Shown here piece by piece: positions 14,748 to 22,500 of a stretch of DNA of 23,383 nt. The DNA is taken from contig DVHY01000094.1 in NCBI GenBank assembly GCA_018711755.1, positions 1-23,383 of the forward strand. Reading direction: 5' to 3'. Under the pieces are notes generated by a model. The model was not told the DNA's origin and did no database searches. It saw only the letters and a list, made by a program, of their open reading frames with translations. Origin of the DNA: Candidatus Limivicinus faecipullorum (GTDB lineage Bacteria > Bacillota > Clostridia > Oscillospirales > Oscillospiraceae). Each line of letters opens with the position of its first letter. Within the stretch, counting starts at the first letter, position 1. Both the position numbers and the translations under genes were made by a program.

Positions 14748-16190
14748 ATGACGCAAGTTGAACAGATAAAGGAGCTGGTGGCGAAAAACTCGGGGACCAC
14801 CGTAGCTCTGGCAAAGGAGATATGGGGCTATGCGGAACTGAGCTATGAGGAGTTCAAGTCCTCGGCGGCCCTGATAGCCGCCCTGAGAGAGCAGGGCTTT
14901 GAGATAGAAGAGGGCATAGCCGGTATGCCCACGGCCTTCAAGGCCAGCTTCAAATGCGGCAGCGGCAAGCCGGTCATCGGCCTGCTGGCGGAGTATGACG
15001 CCCTCTCCGGCCTGAGCCAGAAGGCGGCCTGCCCCCGGCAGGAGGCCATAGAGCCCGGCGGCTCCGGCCACGGCTGCGGCCACAACCTTATAGGCGCCGG
15101 CTGCTATGCCGCCGCCGTAGCATTGAAGGAATACTTCACCGCCCATTCCATCGACGGCACCGTGGCCTTTTTCGGCTGCCCCGCCGAGGAGGGGGCCGGC
15201 TCCAAGCAGTTCATCGCCCGGGCGGGCTACTTTGACGACGTGGACTTCGCCTACACCTGGCATCCCGCCACGGTGAACGAGGTGGGCTCCAAGGGCAGCG
15301 TGGCCATCATGGGGGCAAACTTCATTTTCGACGGCGTGGCCGCCCATGCCGGCGGCGCTCCCCACCTGGGCCGCAGCGCCCTGGACGCGGTGGAGCTGAT
15401 GAACGTGGGGGCAAACTATCTTAGGGAACACATGATAGACGCCGCCCGCATCCACTATGCCTATTCCGACCCCGGCGGCACCGCCCCCAACGTGGTGCAG
15501 AGCCATGCGGTGATAAAGTACGAGGTCAGGGCCCCCAAGGTGAACCAGGTCCAGGAGCTCTTCACCCGCCTGGTGGACGTGGCCAAGGGCGCGGCGTTGA
15601 TGACCGGCACCAAGATGCAGTACGAGATAACCATGGCCTTCTCCGACTACGTGCCCAACCGCACCCTGGGCGTGCTGATGGACGAGTGCATGGATGAGCT
15701 GGGGGCGCCGGAGTGGACGGAGGAGGAATACGCCCTGGCCAGGGACTTCCTGCGCACCTATAACCGCTCCACCATGCTGGGCATAAGGGAGAGCTTGGAG
15801 GAGTATTTCACTCCCGACGAACTGGACAAGGCCCTGGAAAAGCCCCTGGACAGCGTCATCCACCCCTTCAACCCCCTGGAGACCGGCTACAGCTCCGGCT
15901 CCACCGACGTGGGCGACGTGGGCTACGCCACCCCCACCGTTATGATAAACGTGGCCACCGCCTGCCTGGGCAACGTGGGCCACTCCTGGCAGAACACCGC
16001 CTTCTCCTGCTCGGAGATAGGCATGAAGGGCATGCTGAGAGCGGCGGAGATGCTGTGCCTGGGGGCCCTGCGCACCCTGGAGCAGCCGGAGCTCATAGAC
16101 AAGGCCAAGGAGGAGCTGAGGCGGAAGAACGGCGGGGCCTATTCCTGCCCCCTGCCGGATTACGTGACGCCGCCCATAGGCAAATATTAA
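14748..16190 (+). CDS. M20-family amidohydrolase, AbgB-like
   Basis: The 480-residue protein is a cytosolic zinc- or manganese-dependent M20D peptidase/amidohydrolase. It resembles AbgB, the subunit of p-aminobenzoyl-glutamate hydrolase, in length and in motifs. Metal-site residues are in GHGCGHNLIGAG (Cys110, His112), CPAEEGAG (Glu147-148), YTWHPA (His172) and NVGHSWQN near residue 418. The dimerisation lid domain is inserted around residues 190-310. ATG 14748 has AAGGAGA 7 bases upstream. It lies 31 bases after the ABC ATPase in the same direction, so the importer very likely supplies its substrate, perhaps an N-acyl or aminobenzoyl amino acid. E. coli AbgB needs AbgA; no abgA-like gene is here. 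The exact substrate is unknown. Confidence 0.88.
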   Translation: MTQVEQIKELVAKNSGTTVALAKEIWGYAELSYEEFKSSAALIAALREQGFEIEEGIAGMPTAFKASFKCGSGKPVIGLLAEYDALSGLSQKAACPRQEAIEPGGSGHGCGHNLIGAGCYAAAVALKEYFTAHSIDGTVAFFGCPAEEGAGSKQFIARAGYFDDVDFAYTWHPATVNEVGSKGSVAIMGANFIFDGVAAHAGGAPHLGRSALDAVELMNVGANYLREHMIDAARIHYAYSDPGGTAPNVVQSHAVIKYEVRAPKVNQVQELFTRLVDVAKGAALMTGTKMQYEITMAFSDYVPNRTLGVLMDECMDELGAPEWTEEEYALARDFLRTYNRSTMLGIRESLEEYFTPDELDKALEKPLDSVIHPFNPLETGYSSGSTDVGDVGYATPTVMINVATACLGNVGHSWQNTAFSCSEIGMKGMLRAAEMLCLGALRTLEQPELIDKAKEELRRKNGGAYSCPLPDYVTPPIGKY

Positions 16191-16209
16191 AAGTTTCTGA
16201 AAGCTTTCA

Positions 16210-16249
16210 CCCCGGGAAAGGCGAGATAAGTCTTGCCTTTTTCCCGGGG
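16210..16249 (+). terminator. Hairpin after the importer operon, weak terminator
   Basis: CCCCGGGAAAGGC (16210-16222) pairs with GCCTTT-TT-CCCGGGG (16235-16249). This gives 13 pairs with a two-base bulge and a 12-base loop, about 20 bases after the amidohydrolase stop. No T run follows on the plus strand, so termination may be incomplete. The right arm also contains the -35 box of the next promoter. Confidence 0.5.
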
Positions 16250-16261
16250 CTGTGCTATACT
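16233..16261 (+). promoter_or_regulatory. Sigma-A promoter of the PnuC-family gene
   Basis: TTGCCT (16233-16238) and TATACT (16256-16261) are separated by exactly 17 bases. The expected start is near 16267, giving a leader of about 100 bases before the start codon at 16370. Confidence 0.75.
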
Positions 16262-16266
16262 TCGCC

Positions 16267-16369
16267 AGGAATATATGGCTGCCACCGGGCAGCGGATGAA
16301 ATCAGGCATCCGTTTGTACGTCGTTAGGTCCTTGAAGACGTACAGAGGGGTGCTTTTTTGGAGGAAATC
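16267..16369 (+). ncRNA. Structured leader RNA with terminator switch upstream of PnuC-family gene
   Basis: The leader can form hairpin A, GCTGCC-ACCG-GGCAGC (16278-16293). Directly abutting is hairpin B, GGATG (16294-16298) with CATCC (16307-16311) and an 8-base loop AAATCAGG. Bases 16306-16311 can instead pair with GGGTGC (16348-16353) as the foot of a long terminator. Hairpin B and the complete terminator therefore exclude each other, as in riboswitches and attenuators. I see no match to TPP, FMN, preQ1, T-box or other classes I know by heart. Candidate ligands are vitamins or nucleosides carried by PnuC-type transporters. An unrecognised member of the known NAD+-II (pnuC) class is possible. 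Confidence 0.6.
16306..16359 (+). terminator. Leader intrinsic terminator before the PnuC-family gene
   Basis: Left arm GCATCCGTTTGTACGTC (16306-16322) and right arm GACGTACAGAGGGGTGC (16337-16353) give 16 pairs (two G-U) with a single G-G mismatch and a 14-base loop. Six T follow at once (16354-16359). The T run ends directly before the GGAGG ribosome binding site at 16360, so termination would prevent expression of the gene. Confidence 0.85.
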
Positions 16370-17065
16370 ATGGGCGGTACAAAGTCTGTTTTTCGCTATT
16401 TTACTAGAACCGAGGCTGCGCTTTGGTGCTTTTCCGTGCTGCTTATCAGTCTTGCCTTTATGGGTTTTGACGGTGAAAATTACCTCAGCCTCTGCGCTTC
16501 GCTGTTGGGGGTAACATCTCTTATACTTTGCGCCAAAGGAAACCCTGCGGGACAGCTTTTGATGGTGTTGTTCAGCATGCTGTACGGCTATATATCCTAC
16601 AGCTTCGCATATTACGGGGAAATGCTCACCTATATGGGGATGACGGCGCCCATGGCGGTCGTTGCTTTTGTGTCCTGGTTCAGGAACCCATACAAAGGAA
16701 ACCGGGCAGAGGTGAAGGTAAACAGGCTGGGCAGGCGGGATATGATTTTGATGCTGATTCTGGCGGTGCCGGTAACAGTGTTTTTTTATTTCGTTCTGGA
16801 GGCTTTCGGTACCGCCAATATCGTTCCCAGCACAGTCTCCGTTACCACCAGCTTTGTTGCCGTCTATCTGACATTTCGACGCAGCTGCTGGTTTGCCCTG
16901 GCCTACGCAGTGAACGACCTGGTGCTTGTGGTGCTGTGGAGCCTGGCCTCTCTGAAGGACAGCTCCTATGTCTCGGTGCTGGCCTGCTTTATAGTTTTCT
17001 TCCTCAACGACCTCTACGGCTTTTATAACTGGCAGAAGATGCAGAGACGCCAGGAAGTGGGCTGA
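16370..17065 (+). CDS. PnuC-family vitamin/nucleoside transporter
   Basis: The 231-residue integral membrane protein has about seven hydrophobic segments and belongs to the PnuC family. These facilitators carry nicotinamide riboside (PnuC) or related compounds such as thiamine (PnuT), riboflavin (PnuX) or deoxynucleosides (PnuN). Family marks are YISYSFAYYGEMLTYMGM with MAVVAFVSWFRNPYKG in the middle, and the C-terminal FFLNDLYGFYNWQKMQRR. I chose ATG 16370 because GGAGG lies 5 bases upstream; a TTG at 16358 overlaps the leader terminator. It has its own promoter and a switch-like leader. No NAD, thiamine or riboflavin gene is adjacent, so the substrate is open. The -FLNDLYGF.NW- tail makes the family firm; the substrate is not. 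Confidence 0.85.
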   Translation: MGGTKSVFRYFTRTEAALWCFSVLLISLAFMGFDGENYLSLCASLLGVTSLILCAKGNPAGQLLMVLFSMLYGYISYSFAYYGEMLTYMGMTAPMAVVAFVSWFRNPYKGNRAEVKVNRLGRRDMILMLILAVPVTVFFYFVLEAFGTANIVPSTVSVTTSFVAVYLTFRRSCWFALAYAVNDLVLVVLWSLASLKDSSYVSVLACFIVFFLNDLYGFYNWQKMQRRQEVG

Positions 17066-17095
17066 AAGGCCCCGAATATATAATCGATAAACAAG

Positions 17096-17127
17096 CATCC
17101 CCCGGACCACAGAAAGTCCGGGGGATG
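17096..17127. terminator. Bidirectional terminator-like hairpin between convergent genes
   Basis: CATCCCCCGGAC (17096-17107) and GTCCGGGGGATG (17116-17127) form a perfect 12-base stem with an 8-base loop. It lies between the convergent PnuC-family and fakA genes. Plus-strand bases after it are TGAACATTTT and minus-strand bases are CTTGTTTAT, so both T runs are imperfect. Confidence 0.65.
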
Positions 17128-17158
17128 TGAACATTTTATAGACTTTTGGGCCTGGGTC

Positions 17159-18832
17159 TTACTCCACGCTTATCATGTAGTAGTAGACCGGCTGGCCGCC
17201 GTTGACTATGCTGATGTCGGTGTCGGGGAAGCGGGCGGAGATGACTTCCGCCGCCCGGTTGGCGTCCTCTTCCACCACGTCGGCGCCGTAGTACACGGTG
17301 ATGAACTCCGGCTCCAGCTTGTCGAAGGACTCCACCATGTCCGCCATGAGGCTGTCCACGTCGGGATAGCTGCCCAGCAGGGCGCCGTCCAGTAGCGCCA
17401 GGTGCTCGCCGGCCTTGATGGCGTGGCCGTCAAAATCGGAATCCCTGGCGGCGTAGGTGACCATGGCGGTGTGGACATTCCTGGCGGCCTCGCTCATGAC
17501 CTCCACCAGGGCCTCCTGGCTCTCGTCGGGGTTGAAGTTCAGCAGGGCGGAAATGCCCTGGGGCACGGTCTTGGTGGGCATGACCACCACCTTTTTCTCG
17601 CTGAGGGGGATGCACTGTTCGGCGGCCATGATTATGTTCTTGTTGTTGGGGAAGACGAAGACGGTGGAGGCGGGGGTGCGGTTTATCTCCTTGAGGATGT
17701 CGTCGGTGGAGGGGTTCATGGTCTGGCCGCCGGTGACTATGCCGTCGGCTCCCAGCTCCCGGAACAGGTCCTCCATGCCCTTGCCCGCGCAGACGGTGAC
17801 TATGCCGTATTCCTTTTCCGGCTCGGCCACGGCGCAGCCCTTTTCCAGCTCCTCTTCCACCTGCTCCAGGTCGTCGGTGCTCTGCACGTGCTTGCCGGCC
17901 AGCAGGTCCTCGTGCTGGGTGCGCATGTTCTCTATCTTGGCCAGCTCCAGCACGCCGAACTTCTGGGCCTCGTTCAGGGCGTTGCCGGGGATGTTGGTGT
18001 GTACATGGACCTTAAAGGCCTCGTCGTCCTCGCCGATGACCAGGCTGTCGCCTATGCTGTTGAGGTATTTGCGCAGGGGCTCCAGGTCCACGTCCGGCTC
18101 GTTCTTGCGCACGATGAACACGGTGTCGAAGGCGAAGGTGATGTCCTCGGTGCTGAAAACGTCGAAGGCGGTCTCCGGGGCCTCGGCCACCTTGGTGGCC
18201 TGGGCGGGGGCGGTCACTTCCCCTCTCAGGGAGGAGAGCATGGCCCCAAGGATGACGAGATAGCCCTTGCCGCCGGCGTCCACAACGCCGGCCTTTTTCA
18301 GCACGGGGTTGAGGTTGACGGTGTCCTCCAGGGCCTCTTCACCGGCCTTGATGGCACAGACCAGGCAGTTTTCCAGGCTGGCCCCGGCGGCGGCTGCCTC
18401 GGCAGCGGCGGAGGAGGCCAGGCGGGAGACGGTGAGTATGGTGCCCTCGGCAGGCTTCATAACGGCCTTGTAAGCGGCCTCCACGCCGTCGGCCATAGCG
18501 CCGGAGAACTCCACGGGCCCTGCGGTCTCGGTGCCTTTCAGGCGCCGGGCGATGCCCCGGAACAGCAGGGAGAGGATGACGCCGGAGTTGCCCCTGGCGC
18601 CCCGGAGCAGGGCGGAGGAGACACAGTCGGCGGCGGCGGCAATGGTCTCAAAATCCTTCTTGCGCAGCTCGGCGGCGGCCTTGTTCATGGTCAGGCCCAT
18701 GTTGGTGCCGGTGTCTCCGTCGGGCACGGGAAAGACGTTCAGGTCGTTTATCATCTGGGTGTTGGCTGCAAGGGCCGCATCGGCGCAGAGAATCATCTCT
18801 TTGAACGCGGCGGCGTCTATATAATCTCTCAA
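17159..18832 (-). CDS. fakA: Fatty acid kinase catalytic subunit FakA (YloV, DAK2 domain)
   Basis: The 557-residue protein matches the FakA/YloV family. FakA phosphorylates fatty acids presented by a FakB (DegV) protein, feeding exogenous fatty acids into phospholipids. The N-terminal DhaL/DAK2 nucleotide-binding domain shows NVFPVPDGDTGTNMG (32-46), with the metal-binding aspartates, and RGARGNSGVILS (77-88). A middle domain and a C-terminal domain with FVFPNNKNIIMAAEQ and VVVMPTKTVPQGISALLNF follow, as in the family. The start is TTG 18832, with GGAGGTG 8 bases upstream; an ATG at 18898 in the same frame overlaps yloU and adds residues not typical of the family. No fakB gene is in the window. 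It follows yloU by 37 bases and is probably cotranscribed. Confidence 0.9.
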   Translation of the reverse strand: MRDYIDAAAFKEMILCADAALAANTQMINDLNVFPVPDGDTGTNMGLTMNKAAAELRKKDFETIAAAADCVSSALLRGARGNSGVILSLLFRGIARRLKGTETAGPVEFSGAMADGVEAAYKAVMKPAEGTILTVSRLASSAAAEAAAAGASLENCLVCAIKAGEEALEDTVNLNPVLKKAGVVDAGGKGYLVILGAMLSSLRGEVTAPAQATKVAEAPETAFDVFSTEDITFAFDTVFIVRKNEPDVDLEPLRKYLNSIGDSLVIGEDDEAFKVHVHTNIPGNALNEAQKFGVLELAKIENMRTQHEDLLAGKHVQSTDDLEQVEEELEKGCAVAEPEKEYGIVTVCAGKGMEDLFRELGADGIVTGGQTMNPSTDDILKEINRTPASTVFVFPNNKNIIMAAEQCIPLSEKKVVVMPTKTVPQGISALLNFNPDESQEALVEVMSEAARNVHTAMVTYAARDSDFDGHAIKAGEHLALLDGALLGSYPDVDSLMADMVESFDKLEPEFITVYYGADVVEEDANRAAEVISARFPDTDISIVNGGQPVYYYMISVE

Positions 18833-18869
18833 GTAAAAAGCACCTCCGGTGGGATACCCTGTCAGGGGA

Positions 18870-19220
18870 TTATCCGATGATAGTGTCAACGTATACATCC
18901 ACCTTTTTCACGGGAACGCCGGTGGACTTGGACAGCTTGTAACTTACCTCGCTCATAATGCTGCGGGAGACGGCGCAGATGTTCACGCCGTGGTCAACGC
19001 CTATGTGCAGTTCCAGGGAGATGCTGCCGTCGTCGTTGAAGCTCACGTCCACGCCCTTGGACATGGACTCTCTCCGCAGAAGCTGCAAAGGGCCGCCCTC
19101 CTTGCTGCGCCCGGCCATGCCTTTGACGCCGAAGCAGCTGGTAGCCGCATCGCCGGCCAGATTCATGAATACCTCGCTGGTAATGCTGATATTGCCCATA
19201 TCGTTGGTGATGTTCACCAT
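18870..19220 (-). CDS. yloU: Asp23/Gls24 family envelope stress-type protein (YloU)
   Basis: This 116-residue protein belongs to the Asp23/Gls24 (YloU) family, small proteins often linked to the cell envelope and commonly paired with fakA (yloV). Visible parts are the N-terminal NISITSEVFMNLAGDAATSCFGVKGMAG, the central GVDVSFNDDGSISLELHIGVDHGVNI and the C-terminal VSYKLSKSTGVPVKKVDVYVDTI, the usual amphipathic beta-strand/helix pattern. ATG 19220 follows GGAG by about 13 bases, with a closer GTAGG. The usual rpmB neighbour of this pair is not present; nifJ is the divergent neighbour instead. Confidence 0.9.
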   Translation of the reverse strand: MVNITNDMGNISITSEVFMNLAGDAATSCFGVKGMAGRSKEGGPLQLLRRESMSKGVDVSFNDDGSISLELHIGVDHGVNICAVSRSIMSEVSYKLSKSTGVPVKKVDVYVDTIIG

Positions 19221-19311
19221 TTACCTACAGCTCCTTTCTGCAAACTGTTATGTGTTCAAAACAGGGAAAATATCCCGGCTCAGGCCGCTGTGGCCGTAAA
19301 ACCGAGAACAC

Positions 19312-19340
19312 ATTATAATACAAAATACCCGAAAGCACAA
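19312..19340 (-). promoter_or_regulatory. Sigma-A promoter of yloU-fakA
   Basis: On the minus strand, TTGTGC (19340-19335) is followed after 17 bases by a consensus TATAAT (19317-19312). This gives a leader of about 85 bases before yloU. Confidence 0.65.
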
Positions 19341-19466
19341 GGAGAAAATAAGAATTCTTCAAAATTTTAAAGCATTTGGCGCTAATCCCATAAACGGTGA
19401 AAGCCGGGCCGGGAATAGGGGCTCAAATTCAGCAGTTTTCTACAAGGCTTTTCTTAATATAACGTG

Positions 19467-19495
19467 TTTACAATTTGACATTTTAATGCTAAAAT
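19467..19495 (+). promoter_or_regulatory. Promoter of nifJ
   Basis: TTTACA (19467-19472) and TAAAAT (19490-19495) have exact 17-base spacing. An overlapping TTGACA at 19475-19480 with GATACT (19496-19501) would be an alternative at 15-base spacing. The leader to the nifJ start is about 70 bases and A/T-rich. Confidence 0.7.
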
Positions 19496-19570
19496 GATAC
19501 TGCTTATGAGTGTGACCAAACATATTCATGGGCAATGTGCAATAATTTTATTATGGAGATGAAAATAGAC

Positions 19571-22500
19571 ATGCAGAGACACTTCAAGACGATGGACGGC
19601 AACACTGCAGCCGCCCACGTATCCTACGCATTCACCGAAGTCGCAGCTATCTACCCCATCACTCCCTCCAGCCCCATGGCCGACTATGTGGACCAGTGGT
19701 CCGCCGCCGGCCGGAAGAACATCTTCGGCTCCACCGTCAAGGTGCAGGAGATGCAGGCTGAGTCCGGCGCTGCCGGCGCTGTCCACGGCTCCCTGAATGC
19801 GGGCGCCCTGACCACCACCTACACCGCCTCCCAGGGTCTGCTGCTGATGATCCCCAATATGTACAAGATCGCAGGCGAGCTGCTGCCCGGCGTGTTCCAC
19901 GTCAGCGCCCGTACCGTTGCCAGCCACACCCTGAACATCTTCGGCGATCACAGCGACGTTATGGCCTGCCGCCAGACCGGCTTTGCCATGCTGGCCGAGT
20001 CCAACGTCCAGGAGGTCATGGACCTGGCCCCCGTTGCCCACCTGGCAGCCATCAAGGGCCGCGTTCCCTTCCTGAACTTCTTCGACGGTTTCCGCACCTC
20101 CCACGAGCTGCAGAAGATCCAGGTCTGGGACTATGACGACCTGAAGGACATGGTGGATATGGACGCTGTCGAGGCTTTCCGTGCCCGTGCCCTGAACTCC
20201 CAGCACCCTGTGATGCGCGGCTCCCATGAAAACGGCGATATCTTCTTCCAGAACCGCGAGGCCTCCAACAAGTACTACGAGGCAGTCCCCGCCATCGTGG
20301 AAGAGTACATGGGCAAGATAAACGAAAAGCTGGGCACCAACTACCAGCTCTTCAACTACTACGGCGCCCCCGACGCCGACCGGGTCATCGTGGCCATGGG
20401 CTCCATCTGCGATGTGGCCGAGGAAGTCATCGACTACCTCACCGCCCATGGCGAGAAGGTGGGCCTGGTGAAGTGCCGTCTGTACCGCCCCTTCTGCCCG
20501 GACAAGCTCATCGCCGCCATCCCCGCCACCGCAAAGAAGATCGCCGTCCTTGACCGCACCAAGGAGCCCGGCGCCCAGGGCGAGCCTCTCTACCTGGATG
20601 TTGTCACCGCTCTGCGCAACGCCGGCATGAACGATGTCTCCGTCATCGGCGGCCGCTACGGTCTCGGCTCCAAGGATACTCCTCCTTCTTCCGTGTTCGC
20701 AGTGTACAACGAGTTGAAGAAGGCCGACGCAAAGCGCCAGTTCACCATCGGCATCGTGGACGATGTGACCAACATGTCCCTTGAGGAAGTCCCCGCCCCC
20801 AACACCGCAGCCGAAGGCACCATCGAGTGCAAGTTCTGGGGTCTGGGCGGCGACGGCACCGTGGGCGCCAACAAGAACTCCATCAAGATTATCGGCGACC
20901 ACACCGACAAGTTCGTCCAGGCATACTTCCAGTATGACTCCAAGAAGACCGGCGGCGTGACCATCAGCCACCTGCGCTTCGGCGACAAGCCCATCAAGAG
21001 CCCCTACTATATAAACAAGGCCGACTTCGTGGCCTGCCATGTTCCCTCCTACATCACCAAGGGCTTCCCCATCGTCCGTGACGTGAAGCCCGGCGGAGTG
21101 TTCCTGGTCAACTGCCAGTGGAGCTTTGAGGAGCTGGAGCACCACCTGGATGCCGCTTCCAAGCGCTACATCGCCAAGAACAACATCCAGCTGTACATGA
21201 TAAACGCCATCGACCTGGCCAAGAAGATAGGCATGGGCAAGCGCACCAACACCATCCTCCAGTCCGCCTTCTTCTCCCTGGCAAAGGTCATGCCCGAGGA
21301 AGAGGCCATCCAGTACATGAAGGATGCCGCCCTCCACTCCTACCTGAAGAAGGGCCAGGACGTGGTGGACATGAACTATGCCGCCATCGACGCCGGCGCC
21401 ACCGCCTACGTGAAGGTGGACGTTCCCGCCGCCTGGGCAGAGGCTGAGGACACCAAGACCGCTGAGGTCAAGACCGGCCGTGAGAAGACCGTGAAGATGG
21501 TCTCCGCCATTCTGGACCCCGTGGACAAGATGGACGGCGATTCCCTGCCCGTCTCCGCCTTCGTGGACCATGCCGACGGCACCTTCGAGCTGGGCGCCTC
21601 CGCTTACGAGAAGCGGGGCATCGCCGTGTCCGTGCCCAAGTGGGACGCCGAGAAGTGCATCCAGTGCAACCGCTGCGCCTTCGTCTGCCCCCACGCCACC
21701 ATCCGTCCCTTCGCTCTCACTGAGGAAGAGGCCGCTGCCGCGCCTGCCCAGGCCAAGATCGTCCCCATCAAGGTGGGCAAGGGCAAGGATACCTACAAGT
21801 TCTCCATGGCCGTGTCCACTCTGGACTGCATGGGCTGCGGCGTCTGCGTAGGCCAGTGCCCCGCTCACGCCATCGAGATGGTTCCCATGGAGAGCCAGAT
21901 CGAGCAGCAGGAGGTCTTCGACTACATGGTGTCCAAGGTCTCCCAGAAGAAGGATATGTTCGTTCCCACCGATGTTAAGTTCAGCCAGTTCGCCCAGCCC
22001 TACCTGGAGTTCTCCGGCTCCTGCGCAGGCTGCGCCGAGACCAGCTATGCCCGCCTGATCACCCAGCTCTTCGGCGACCATATGATCATCTCCAACGCCA
22101 CCGGCTGCTCCTCCATCTGGGGCGGTCCCGCCGCTACTTCCCCCTACACCGTGAACAAGGAAGGCAAGGGTCCCGCCTGGGCCAACTCCCTGTTCGAGGA
22201 TAACGCCGAGCACGGTCTTGGCATATACCTGGGCCAGAAGAAGATCCGTGACGATGTGAAGCCCAGCGTGGAGTACATCGCCGCCAACACCTCCGATGAG
22301 GAGCTGAAGAAGGCCGCAGAGGATTACCTGGCTACCTATGACGACGGCAACGCCAACCAGGAGCCCAGCAAGCGGCTGGTAGCTCTCCTGGAGCAGAAGG
22401 GCGCCTGCTGCGACGCCGCAGCCCAGGTGCTGAAGAAGAAGGATTACCTGAACAAGAAGTCCTGCTGGATCTTCGGCGGCGACGGCTGGGCCTACGATAT

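Larger units (their letters stand above)
19221..19570. other. Divergent intergenic region between yloU and nifJ
   Basis: This 350-base stretch has no gene I can support. It holds the yloU promoter and leader on the left, a central AT-rich part (about 19340-19460) in which I see nothing, and the nifJ promoter and leader on the right. The yloU leader can form GGCC-GCTGT-GGCC (19283-19295) and GGGA-AAATA-TCCC (19264-19276). TGTGTTC (19251-19257) and GAACACA (19306-19312) form a spaced inverted repeat that touches the yloU -10 box. Confidence 0.6.

Noticed and set aside
16267..16369. TPP, FMN, T-box or preQ1 element in the PnuC leader
   Set aside because: The CTGAGA and ACCTGATC thi-box cores, the FMN GGGGCAGGGTGAAA core, the T-box TGGNACC and the preQ1 CTAAA tail are not visible. 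The leader is therefore left unclassified.
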